A model generated the notes under the pieces. It ran no database searches. It was given only the letters and a program-made list of their open reading frames with translations, and was not told where the DNA came from. DNA of 64,000 nt. Source: Halomonas chromatireducens (GTDB taxonomy: Bacteria > Pseudomonadota > Gammaproteobacteria > Pseudomonadales > Halomonadaceae). The translations under genes were made by a program, and so were the position numbers. The stretch spans positions 3,392,111 to 3,456,110 of the forward strand of contig NZ_CP014226.1 of assembly GCF_001545155.1 (NCBI RefSeq). The letters are read 5' to 3'. Numbering within the stretch: position 1 is the first letter of the stretch; the number at the start of each line of letters is the position of its first letter. Below, one piece after another: positions 17,242-25,900 of the stretch.

Positions 17242-17774
17242 CACCGACAGCGAAGTGGAGCCGGGTCACCGTGGTGGTAGCCCTGGTGCTGATCCTGGCT
17301 TTGGTCAACTGGAGCATCTGGGCCAAGGAGCGACACCTGGCCGAGGGCGAGGTGGCGTACCTGGAGCTGGCGCCGGTGGACCCGCGTTCGCTCATGCAGG
17401 GGGATTACATGGCGTTGAGTTTCGAGGTTGGAAACCGCATCCGGGAGGCGCTCGATGCGCAGCACAGGGTGGGTGGCGAACCGCAGAGCATTGATGGCCA
17501 TGTGATCGTTCGCCTGGACGCGCAGCGCATCGCGCACTTCGAGCGGCTGGATTCCGGGGAGAGTCCGCTGGATGCGGATGAGATACGCATAAACTACCGG
17601 TTGCGCAATGGCCGGGTGCGGTTCGCCACCAATGCCTTCTTCTTCCAGGAGGGCCACGCCGAGCGCTATGAGCCCGCCCGCTACGGCCAGTTTCGCGTCA
17701 ACCAGCGCGGTGCGCCTTTACTGGTTTCCCTGCACGACGCCGAGCTGGAACTGCTTGGAGCGATGGAGCGGTAA
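17238..17774 (+). CDS. GDYXXLXY-domain protein
   Basis: A 178-residue protein with one N-terminal membrane anchor (VTVVVALVLILALVNWSIW) and an exported domain. It contains the family motif GDYMALSFEV near residue 55, where the canonical final Tyr is replaced by Phe. Hydrolase or ligand-binding residues cannot be identified. As the last gene of the overlapping DUF2157-DUF4401-GDYXXLXY operon it would provide the periplasmic part of the putative complex. Confidence 0.82.
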   Translation: MTPTAKWSRVTVVVALVLILALVNWSIWAKERHLAEGEVAYLELAPVDPRSLMQGDYMALSFEVGNRIREALDAQHRVGGEPQSIDGHVIVRLDAQRIAHFERLDSGESPLDADEIRINYRLRNGRVRFATNAFFFQEGHAERYEPARYGQFRVNQRGAPLLVSLHDAELELLGAMER

Positions 17775-17811
17775 TAGCGATGGATTGTTGTAGCAAGCGA
17801 GATAGCAAAGC

Positions 17812-18258
17812 ATGAACAGGGGAAGCGTTCACCGAATGTTTGTCGCGGTCGAAATGCTCGTGCTGGCGCTGCCGGCGAGTGTGGTCTGCCTCTTCTCCAG
17901 CGTGGTTCTGTTTCTTACCTTGGGTTTTCCATGGAGTCTGATGGACTTGGTGGTCATGCACTTCGTGCTGATTGGAATGCTGGGTATTCTGGGGTTATGG
18001 CGTGTGGCGGTCGCTTGTATCTGGAATCGCCAGACGTGGGTCGATCACGAGGAGGCGTTGTACTGGTGGTGGCGGGCGGCCTGCCTTGGCGCGGGGCTGG
18101 TTGGCGTCTCCTTGGCAGTGTTCGTCCTTCTCGGCCTGGGGTGGGATGCGCCGAAGTGGGCGATCATCATCGCCCTCGGAATTGTTGCGAGCCCCTTGCT
18201 GATTCCATTCTGTCATCTTGTCTATCTACGGCGCAGCGGCTCGAAGCTTGAACGTTAA
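17812..18258 (+). CDS. Hypothetical four-helix membrane protein
   Basis: A 148-residue protein with four hydrophobic segments (around residues 12-35, 40-60, 80-105 and 115-135) and short polar loops (WNRQTWVDHEEALYWWWRA). No family is recognised. It lies 37 bases after the GDYXXLXY gene on the same strand and might be a distal member of that operon, though no start-stop coupling is present and the SD site is weak. Confidence 0.6.
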   Translation: MNRGSVHRMFVAVEMLVLALPASVVCLFSSVVLFLTLGFPWSLMDLVVMHFVLIGMLGILGLWRVAVACIWNRQTWVDHEEALYWWWRAACLGAGLVGVSLAVFVLLGLGWDAPKWAIIIALGIVASPLLIPFCHLVYLRRSGSKLER

Positions 18259-18336
18259 CACGCTATCTTTGTGGCACTGCGTGCTGTTTCCCCAGATGGG
18301 GTCGGGACGCTTCGTCACCAGCGAATTGGAGCTTTC

Positions 18337-19200
18337 ATGAGCCAAGACAACGAGTATGTGCCGCCGAGGGTCTGGAAATGGGAGAAGGAGAGCGGCGGTC
18401 AGTTCGCCAGTATCAACCGGCCCATCGCCGGCCCCACCCACGACAAGACGCTGCCGGTCGGCAAGCATCCGCTGCAGCTCTACTCGTTGGCCACGCCGAA
18501 TGGGGTAAAGGCTACCATCATGCTCGAGGAGCTGCTGGCGAGGGGGCATCAGGCGGCCGAGTACGATGCCTGGTTGATAAAGATCGGTGACGGCGATCAG
18601 TTCGGAAGCGGCTTCGTCGAGGTCAATCCCAATTCGAAGATCCCGGCGCTGATGGACCACAGCACCACACCACCTACACGAGTGTTCGAGTCGGGCTCCA
18701 TCTTGCTATACCTGGCCGAGAAGTTCGGCGAATTGTTGCCGCGTGAACCGGCGGGGCGAACGGAAACCCTGAACTGGCTGTTCTGGCAGATGGGCAGCGC
18801 ACCCTACCTGGGCGGCGGCTTCGGCCATTTCTATGCCTACGCGCCCACCAAAATCGAATACGCCATCGACCGCTTTGCCATGGAGGCCAAGCGTCAGCTC
18901 GACGTGCTGGATCGCCGCCTTGGTGAGACACGTTACCTGGGTGGGGACGACTACACTATTGCTGATATTGCGACGTGGCCCTGGTACGGGCAGCTGGCGC
19001 TGGGCCGTGTCTACGATGCCGGCGAATTCCTTCAGGTACAGACGTACGAGAACGTGCAGCGCTGGGCCAGCGATATCGATGCCCGGCCGACGGTGAAGCG
19101 AGGGCGGATGGTCAACCGTACTTTCGGCGAGCCTGAGGAGCAGCTGCACGAGCGCCATGACGCGAGTGACTTCGAGACGAACACCCAGGACAAGCGTTAG
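18337..19200 (+). CDS. yghU: Glutathione-dependent disulfide-bond oxidoreductase YghU
   Basis: A 287-residue GST-superfamily protein of the Nu class. After a 50-residue N-terminal extension (MSQDNEYVPPRVWKWEKE) comes the thioredoxin-like domain with LATPNGVKATIMLEELL, the YghU signature, then VNPNSKIPAL and FESGSILLYLAEK for glutathione binding, and an all-helical C-domain. E. coli YghU reduces organic hydroperoxides and disulfides using two bound glutathiones. GGAG lies before ATG 18337; the longer in-frame start at 18271 has none. Confidence 0.92.
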   Translation: MSQDNEYVPPRVWKWEKESGGQFASINRPIAGPTHDKTLPVGKHPLQLYSLATPNGVKATIMLEELLARGHQAAEYDAWLIKIGDGDQFGSGFVEVNPNSKIPALMDHSTTPPTRVFESGSILLYLAEKFGELLPREPAGRTETLNWLFWQMGSAPYLGGGFGHFYAYAPTKIEYAIDRFAMEAKRQLDVLDRRLGETRYLGGDDYTIADIATWPWYGQLALGRVYDAGEFLQVQTYENVQRWASDIDARPTVKRGRMVNRTFGEPEEQLHERHDASDFETNTQDKR

Positions 19201-19325
19201 TCGCTGTCTATCGAGGCAATAGTCCTGGCCTTCTTAACTGCCCGCTATCAGGGTGTCATTCCAGCCAACGCTGCGACGGGCCGGATGAGAGCATCTGGCC
19301 CACTATGCTATGGACTGGGCCTGGG

Positions 19326-19559
19326 TCACTCGCCGCGTTCCCTGCCCTGCTTTCCCTGGGCGATCAGCTCATCGGCGAGCGCGCGTGCGGCCAAGGCGAA
19401 TTCCACCCGGGCCGCCGACAGCGCGCCCATATCCTTGGAGCTGGCGTTTCTCTCCAGGTCATCAAGCACTAGCTTGGCCTGTACCAGCCGTTGCTCCAGG
19501 TTGTCGTGCTGCAAAGGGCCATGGGGCGACAGCTCACTTGCCCTACTCAAGTTGTTCAT
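19326..19559 (-). CDS. Small helical hypothetical protein
   Basis: A 77-residue protein, MNNLSRASELSPHGPLQHDN..., predicted entirely helical and possibly coiled-coil (LEQRLVQAKLVLDDLERNAS). GGAG sits seven bases before the ATG at 19559. No family is recognised and no cysteine or metal motif is present. It is convergent with yghU. Confidence 0.55.
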   Translation of the reverse strand: MNNLSRASELSPHGPLQHDNLEQRLVQAKLVLDDLERNASSKDMGALSAARVEFALAARALADELIAQGKQGRERGE

Positions 19560-19765
19560 TTTTTTCTCCAACGCCACTGCCTGCCGGGGGACATCCGAGG
19601 CTGTCGCGATCCATCGCCGGCCTTGTACGTCATTTGCTAATCGGGATATCGGAAGGCAGGAGGAAAACTTGAGCCTTGGAGGGATCAATGGCAGTCAAAT
19701 CCTGCCATTGAGGACGGTGATGTGGAGGAGGGTCGTAGAGGGAGGGGGGCTACCTTGTCAGGGGG

Positions 19766-20623
19766 TCAGCCGATGGCTTCCCTTTGCGTGAGCAAACGTA
19801 TTTGAGGAACGGTACAGGTTTGATTGCGACCGTTTGCTTTAGCGGTATAAAGCCCTTCGTCGGCCTGCTGAATCAGTGCATGAGGATCGAGATGGCGGGT
19901 GGGCATGACAGTGGATACCCCTATGCTTACCGTCACTTCGTTCCCCACCGGAGAGGCGTGAAAGGCGATACCGCGCTCCGCCAGAAGTGCTTGAATGCGC
20001 TGAGCCAGCGCCTTTGCACCTTCGAGGTCGGTGCGAGGGACGAGGATGACCATCTCCTCGCCGCCATATCGAGCCAGCAAGTCACCGGGGCGGTTGCTCG
20101 CTTGGTTGAGTACGGCTGTCACTTCCTGAAGGCAGCGGTCGCCCTGCAGGTGTCCATAGGTATCGTTGAAAATCTTGAAGTGGTCGACATCAATCATCAG
20201 CAGGCTGAGGGGTTGGTGTTCTCGTGCGGAACGGCCCCATTCCAGCTTCAGTACACGCTCGAACTCGCGGCGGTTGGCGATGCCCAGCAGGCCATCGCGG
20301 GTGGCCTGCTGATGTAGCTCGTTATTCAGGGCTTCGAGCACCGCCTGGGACTCCACGAGCTGGGTCTCGCGCGCCCGGGCGTCGCGCAGCAGGGGTAGGA
20401 AAAGCGCCGGGGGGAGAGCACCCCCGCCAAGAAACGATACCAGTATCAGGCCGGTGTGTATCGCGCCGGGTGCCATGCCAGTCGGGAAGGTGGTGCGAAC
20501 GAGGGTCTGTTGCGGTAGCAGGCTGTTGATGGCCAAGATGGCAGCGATGATAATCGTGCCTGCAAGGAGGCACGGCAATAGGTTGGGGCTAATGTACAGG
20601 GAGTACTTGGGCTTTATATGCAT
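19766..20623 (-). CDS. Membrane diguanylate cyclase (GGDEF)
   Basis: About 285 residues. Two N-terminal hydrophobic segments (LLPCLLAGTIIIAAILAI and TGLILVSFLGGGALPPALFL) are followed by a short coiled linker and a GGDEF domain. The catalytic motif is GGEEM (YGGEEMVILV). An inhibitory I-site RPGD lies five residues before it, so both synthesis of c-di-GMP and product inhibition are expected. ATG 20623 is preferred over the upstream TTG at 20656. The sensory input is not identifiable because the periplasmic loop is short. Confidence 0.88.
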   Translation of the reverse strand: MHIKPKYSLYISPNLLPCLLAGTIIIAAILAINSLLPQQTLVRTTFPTGMAPGAIHTGLILVSFLGGGALPPALFLPLLRDARARETQLVESQAVLEALNNELHQQATRDGLLGIANRREFERVLKLEWGRSAREHQPLSLLMIDVDHFKIFNDTYGHLQGDRCLQEVTAVLNQASNRPGDLLARYGGEEMVILVPRTDLEGAKALAQRIQALLAERGIAFHASPVGNEVTVSIGVSTVMPTRHLDPHALIQQADEGLYTAKANGRNQTCTVPQIRLLTQREAIG

Positions 20624-20714
20624 ACGTGGCGTCCGTTCCAAAGTCTGGTCTCGCAATGCTGAGTAGAGCTTTTCGGTGATGCGCCGTGCCTGCTTTTCGT
20701 TGCTGCTGGGAGCA

Positions 20715-20738
20715 AAAAAAAGGCCGCAGAGCGGCCCA
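20715..20738 (-). terminator. Rho-independent terminator (minus strand)
   Basis: GGCCGC (20723-20728) pairs with GCGGCC (20732-20737) around AGA, followed on the minus strand by a run of eight T. It lies 23 bases beyond the stop of the interrupted small gene at 20761-20994, which argues that the latter is or was transcribed. Confidence 0.85.
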
Positions 20739-20760
20739 AGTACGCAGGGAACTAAAGGAT

Positions 20761-20994
20761 CTAGCTGACCGTCAGCGAGCCGACGTGACGGGCAGCTGAG
20801 AATAGGGGGGAGGCCTCCTTGCCGGGATACATCCCGTATACACCATTCCCTGGCGATTTTTCCTTGGCTGCATCCTTCCTTGCCTGGGCAAGGGCCTCCT
20901 GAACGGGTTGGTCATGGTGTGCTACCTGATTTCCCCGATCATCTTGCTACTGGTAAGGTAATGCGATAAAGGTGCCATAAAAAATAATAGCCAT
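20761..20994 (-). pseudogene. Small protein gene with in-frame amber stop
   Basis: From ATG 20994 the frame reads MAIIFYGTFIALPYQ, meets TAG (20947-20949), then continues QDDRGNQVAHHDQPVQEALA and on to a natural stop at 20761, 77 codons in all. The second part looks protein-like (AlaGlnArg-rich helix, then GNGVYGMYPGKEASPLF) and has no alternative start. A strong terminator follows. The codon context CAG-TAG-CAA suggests a former glutamine codon. No SD site is obvious, and the family is unknown. It could alternatively be chance sequence. Confidence 0.45.
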
Positions 20995-21329
20995 AAAAAA
21001 CAAATTGTTATTGCAGATTTTTTTTAATGAGGACTTCAGCTTGACTGATAGAGGCTTCCTGAAGGCTCCGATCTGTTGCTGATCGCCGACAGTTATAGCG
21101 GGATAATAAAACTATCCCTGTAAATCAATGGCTTGTTGTGTCGCTATAATGCGACTGCTGTGGAGTGGGCGAGAGAGATTGGCGGCGACCGCCTGCGTGA
21201 GCGGGGATGTTCTCACGGGAGTCGTGCAGGCGTCAGGCACTGCTGGCCCGGCCGACCTCAGCAAGCGCTAGGTTGAGGAAAAGTAATAGCCGGGAGATGT
21301 GCTTTAGTGATGTTGGCGAGAAGACACCT
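20995..21329. other. Gene-free AT-rich interval
   Basis: About 335 bases between the interrupted small gene and the RlpA gene, with poly-A/T tracts near 20980-21030. A TATAAT occurs at 21145-21150 but without a convincing partner -35 element. Nothing else is supported. Confidence 0.5.
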
Positions 21330-21707
21330 TCACTCGACGGAGGTAATGAGCACCGGTGCTGTCCCCCGGTTGATCATGCCCAGTTCCCGGGCGGCGCGCT
21401 TCGAAAGGTCGATGATGCGTCCCTGTACGAAGGGACCGCGGTCGTTGATCAGGACTGTGACCTCGCGCCCGTTGTCCGGGCGGGTTACCACAACCTCGGT
21501 GCCGAATGGCAGGCTCGGGTGGGCTGCGGTCAGGGCCTGCTGGTCGAAGGGCTCACCGCTGGCGGTCGTTTGACCCTGGAAGCGGTCGCTGTAGAAGGAT
21601 GCGATGCCCTCATCGATCAGCTCCGTCGTTTCATGGGCCGCTGCCTTGGAAATCATCAGCAGGCCTATCAGACCAACGGTCAAAATCAGGCGAGTTTGTG
21701 TCGCCAT
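21330..21707 (-). CDS. RlpA-like double-psi beta-barrel protein, secreted
   Basis: A 125-residue exported protein. A signal peptide (MATQTRLILTVGLIGLLMIS, with AAA-H cleavage near residue 24) is followed by the RlpA barrel: GIASFYSDRFQGQTTASGE, AAHPSLPFGTEVVVT, VLINDRGPF and GRIIDLSKRAARELGM. The catalytic Asp and His positions of RlpA lytic transglycosylases appear kept. No SPOR domain is present, so it is the short form without septal glycan targeting. GAGGTGAAAC precedes the ATG. Confidence 0.88.
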   Translation of the reverse strand: MATQTRLILTVGLIGLLMISKAAAHETTELIDEGIASFYSDRFQGQTTASGEPFDQQALTAAHPSLPFGTEVVVTRPDNGREVTVLINDRGPFVQGRIIDLSKRAARELGMINRGTAPVLITSVE

Positions 21708-21965
21708 GTTTCACCTCGTGACTACTGCATCGCGCCGCATGATCGTATCCCACGGTCAGGCGCCATGATCAGTGATGGAGGACGCGTGGCTCATGCTGCA
21801 CCAGCCTCGCACTCGTCTCAAGCCAGCCCCCAGGCATCTGTTGCCCACCGGGAATCGGTATCCATATGTCACCGGTGGGTTTCCATATGGTACAAGATCG
21901 CCGACGTTAACAGGGGTTGCCGGCAGGATGGTAGCCGTATTGCCGGCCGAGGGCAACCCGATACG

Positions 21966-22001
21966 AAAACACCCTATTGGGCCAGGGGCCTAATAGGGTG
22001 T
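21966..22001 (-). terminator. Hairpin terminator of the 103-residue protein gene
   Basis: ACCCTATT (21971-21978) pairs with AATAGGGT (21992-21999), extended by a GGGCC/GGCC inner stem; on the minus strand it is followed by TTTT. It lies just beyond the stop at 22024. Confidence 0.8.
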
Positions 22002-22023
22002 GGTAGCAACCCGAACGTCAACC

Positions 22024-22335
22024 TCAGGAAGGGTAATCTTCCTTGTACAGCTCGGCCTTTGCGTCACGCATGACGTCTTCACAAGCTGCTTGCTGGGCGA
22101 GCTGAGTGAGTAGGCCCTGGGTGACTTCGAAGCCTTTTCCCAGGCAGGTATCGATGTCCTGGCGACTCACATGGGGTGTTACGTTGCAGTCGATCTTGAT
22201 CGTCCTTCCGCTGCCATCCAGCTTATCTGCGAGCTGTCGCAGTCGCCAAGCGATACGCTCTTTCCAGCTTGACGCTTCTTCCACGCCTTCATATACGCTA
22301 AACGTGCATTGCCACTCAGGTTTATAGATTTTCAT
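22024..22335 (-). CDS. Hypothetical 103-residue cytoplasmic protein
   Basis: Starts MKIYKPEWQCTFSVYEGVEE behind a very good SD site (GGAGG). The middle contains an amphipathic segment (WKERIAWRLRQLADKLDG), then a short strand (RTIKIDCNV) and a helical C-terminus with cysteines. No family is recognised. It has its own terminator and is a single gene; it is probably a true expressed protein. Confidence 0.65.
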   Translation of the reverse strand: MKIYKPEWQCTFSVYEGVEEASSWKERIAWRLRQLADKLDGSGRTIKIDCNVTPHVSRQDIDTCLGKGFEVTQGLLTQLAQQAACEDVMRDAKAELYKEDYPS

Positions 22336-22533
22336 ATGAAACCTCCGGGCTGGCTTGGAAAATTGGTCGATCGTGTTTTCTGCTCCACATGAGAATGGTA
22401 GTACGTTGTCACTATATACCCTTTAAGCCGTCAATAAACTGCAAAGATTCGGAAACACCACCATGGTGGCAGTTTCCGAGCACGGCCTGCCCTGATACTG
22501 GAAGGCGCCGCGCAATCGGCGCCTGCCTGAGCG

Positions 22534-22710
22534 CTAGTGAGTGTGGCGGCCTGTGGCAGCCTGAGCGCAAGCCAGGGGGGCTGTGCTTGCCATTGACAAG
22601 TAGTCGGCCAGGGCATCGAAGGCGGTTTGCTGTAGCTGTGCCTGAGTGGCCCAGAATTGAAGCACTTCGGCTTCGTATGGCTGGTTTTTCTGCGTTGCGA
22701 TATTCATCAT
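22534..22710 (-). CDS. Small 58-residue protein with perfect SD site
   Basis: MMNIATQKNQPYEAEVLQFW... ending TGRHTH. AAGGAGG lies six bases before the ATG at 22710 (second ATG at 22707). The sequence is helical and Ala/Gln-rich (ATQAQLQQTAFDALADYL), resembling the start of phasin-type granule proteins, but too short for a firm family call. Upstream, at 22757-22771, is a palindrome of the type bound by the PHA regulator PhaR, which is consistent with a granule role (inference). A GC-rich stem-loop (AGGCGCC/GGCGCCT at about 22502-22523) follows the gene. Confidence 0.6.
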   Translation of the reverse strand: MMNIATQKNQPYEAEVLQFWATQAQLQQTAFDALADYLSMASTAPLACAQAATGRHTH

Positions 22711-22756
22711 GCCGGCCCTCCTTAAGGGACTTCATAAACCAGCCTAGGCGCTTTAT

Positions 22757-22771
22757 TGCTGCAATGCAGCA
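22757..22771. promoter_or_regulatory. PhaR-like palindrome
   Basis: TGCTGCAATGCAGCA, 7-bp arms around a central A, contains CTGC-N3-GCAG, the form described for binding sites of PhaR repressors of phasin genes. It lies 47 bases upstream of the 58-residue gene on the minus strand. Confidence 0.4.
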
Positions 22772-22772
22772 T

Positions 22773-22816
22773 TCTTTTTGTAACTGTCGGACCTGCTCTT
22801 TTTGTAACGGTCAGAC
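22773..22816. repeat. Pair of 20-bp direct repeats
   Basis: TCTTTTTGTAACTGTCGGAC (22773-22792) and TCTTTTTGTAACGGTCAGAC (22797-22816) match at 18 of 20 positions with a 24-base period. They lie between the small gene and the AsmA-type gene and could be operator copies. Confidence 0.6.
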
Positions 22817-22916
22817 TATCAAGGTGCCTGGCTCGTGATACCCAGAGCCACCTGCCGCGGCCGCTGGCATTTGATCTCCTTGCCGTCCCGGTTGGACTGT
22901 TGCCGCTTCTCTGTCC

Positions 22917-25900
22917 ATGGTTAAGGGTATCGGCGAGGCCAGGGATGGAAATGTGAACAGGGCGGCCCGAATAACAGGTGTTGCGCTTCTAGGCGTAGTG
23001 CTGATGCTGGTGGTAGCGGTCGTGCTGCTGCTGGAATCATCGTGGATGCGCGCATGGCTGGAGCGGCAGGCCAGCCAGCAGCTCGGCCGTGAAGTCGAAA
23101 TTGTCGACCATGGCATCGGCTGGGGAACGCCGATCACGCTGCAGCTCGAGGAGGTGCGCATCGCCAGTGCCGAGTGGGCTGAAGCGGAGCCGCTGGCCCG
23201 CATGTACGAGCTGTCGATCACCCTGAATGTTCTCGCCTTGCTGCAGGGTAGGCTGGAGCTGGACCACATCGCCATCGACCAGCCCGTATTGCACCTGATC
23301 CGTCGGGAGGATGGCTCAAGCAACTGGGATGAGCTTTTCAATGGCGGTGACCCGGAGCAGGAGAGAGAGGAGGATGAGCCTCTTTGGCCCGGGGAGTTCA
23401 GTATCGGCCAGGGGCACCTGGTCTACCGCGATGCTGCCCTGGATCTACAGCTCGATGCCGTTTTTCAGACGCCGGGAGCCGAGATAACCGAGGGGCTGAG
23501 CCTGGAGGTGTGGGGCGATGGCCGCTTCAGGGAGGACGAGCTGGAGTATCAAGGGTTGGTTCATTATCTGCGGGAGGAAGATTATCTTCACGTCGAGTCC
23601 ATGCAGGGGCGGGTCGGTCGCGACCTCTTCTCCGGTGCCCTTGAACTGGACCTCGACCTGGCTGTGCTTTCCCTCGAGGCACGTCTCGATATGTTAGAGC
23701 TGGACCTGGAGCGCTGGGTTGACGACGCGGTGGCGCCTCCCTTTCCCGGCCCTGAATGGGAGCAGGAGCTGGCCGAGGTTTTGGCGATGCTGGAGGAGTA
23801 CGAAGCGAACCTCGACATTGCGGTGGAGGAGCTTCGCTACGGCGATCAGGTCCTGTACGAATTGATTCTTCAGGGTTGGGCCAATGAGGAAAGTGTCGTC
23901 ATCGAGCAACTTCAGGCCCTGCAGCAACTGGGGGATGACGCGTCGCCGCGTAAGCTCGTCGCGGAGGGCCGGGTCGGACTCCATGAGGAACGACCGGTAG
24001 CAGACGTGGCGGTACAGTTCGAACGCTTTGACCTGAGCGCAGCGCTGGCGCCACTGGGCCTGGGCGAGCTGGGCATCATCGACGGCAGGGTCAATGCCTT
24101 GCTGCGTGAAGGGACGCTCCTGCTGGATGATACCGTCCTGGACTATCGCGCACCGGCCTGGGGGCTGGCGCTTGAGTTACGGGCCGAGGCGCGCGAGGTC
24201 GACCATGCTGACAGGGCGGCGGTACGATTGGCCGGGAGTGGCTCTTATGAGGGACGGCCGGTCGAGTACGACCTGACGGTGGGGCCAGTCGATCTCGCCG
24301 AGGAGTCGCCTAACTACCCGCTTATCGGTCGGGTACGTACGGGAGACACCGTGCTGCAGATGGACGGGCGACTGGTGCGACCCTTCGAGCTCGAGGCCAT
24401 TGAAGGGCACGCTCGCCTCGAGGGCCCCACGCCCGAGGAGTTCGCGGCTTTCTTCGGCGCCGAACTGCCAACACTGCCTCCCTACTGGCTTGAAGCCTTC
24501 CTGCGCTACAGCGATAACGTCCTTACGCTCGATGATGCGCAGGGACGCATTGATGAACTGGATCTCACGGGCGACCTGGCAGTGGATTTCGGCCGCGACG
24601 TGACGCACATCGAGACCCGTATTCACGCCGATGAGCTGGACCTGGATCGCTGGGAGCCGCTGGACCAGACCGCGGCCGACGATTCGGCATGGAATGACCT
24701 GGGGCCGGGGCAGGACTGGGACCGGGATCTGGCCGAATCACTGAAGGGGCTCGATGGGTATGACGCCAGATTTGATCTGGCTTTCGATCGGCTGATCCAT
24801 GATGACCAGGTATTGCATGACGTTGCGCTGGAAGGGAGTGTCGAGGGGCCGCGGCTCATCGTTACGCATTTTCATGCGCTGCAGGAGGAGGCGCGAGGCC
24901 AGCAGGGGAGGCTGTCCCTGGAGGGCTGGGCTGAGGAGCGGGATCAGCGGCTGGCGGCGGAGGTGTCAGCGCAGCTTGACCAGCTCAATCTCGACGTGGC
25001 GCTGGCGCCGTTGGGCCTTGGCGAAGTGGGCATCCTGTCTGGTCGAATCAACCTGACCGTGGCAGAGGGAGGCTTGCGGTTCGAAAATACCGCATTGGAC
25101 TATCTCGCCCCCCAGTGGGATCTGGCCCTCTCCCTTCGGGCCGACTCGGTGGAGGGGGGCGACACCCCCGGCGTTCACCTGGTTGGTGATGGCACCTACG
25201 ACCAGACACCGTTTGGCTATGACCTGATCGTGGGACCACTGCTTGGCCTGGCTGTCGACGAGACGCCCTATCCGGTGAGCGGTGAGCTGAATACCGGTGA
25301 CACTCGGCTTCACCTCAATGGCAGTGTGGTCAGGCCTTTCGAGCTGGAGTCGTTGGAAGGGGATGCACGGCTAGCTGGCCCCACGCCGGCAGAGCTGAAC
25401 GAGTTGATCGACATTGGTCTTCCGGACCTGCCCCCCTATGAAGTGGCCGGCTATCTGCGCTACAGCGGCGATCTCCTCAACCTGGATGGCATGGAAGGGC
25501 GCGTCGGAGACAGCGATGTGGCGGGTGACGTGCGTTTCCATCTTGGTGAGCGCAACCAGGTATGGGCCACGCTCACTTCCGAGCGAGTCGATGTGGATGA
25601 GCTGTTGGGTATCGAACCGGAAGACGGGCCGGAAGCTGAGGTGACTTCGGAGCAGGAGTCCTGGATCGAGGATGTGGCGGGACATCGACGGGTGTTCCCC
25701 GACAGAGAGTGGAACCTGGAGGCGCTGCGTGCTACCGATGTCGTGCTCGACTACCGGGCCGGCGCGATTCACTCCCGGTATGCACCGCTCAATGACCTGA
25801 GCCTCGATCTCGAGCTGGAGCAGGGTGTGATGACCGTCTCGCCGCTGCGGGTGGGGCTCGGTGGCGGCCAGGTCTATGCGGCCTGGGTCCTGGACGCGCA

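Noticed and set aside
21207..22073. 288-codon + strand open frame
   Set aside because: It is antisense to the RlpA-like gene and crosses a terminator and the next gene's end. The composition is not protein-like.
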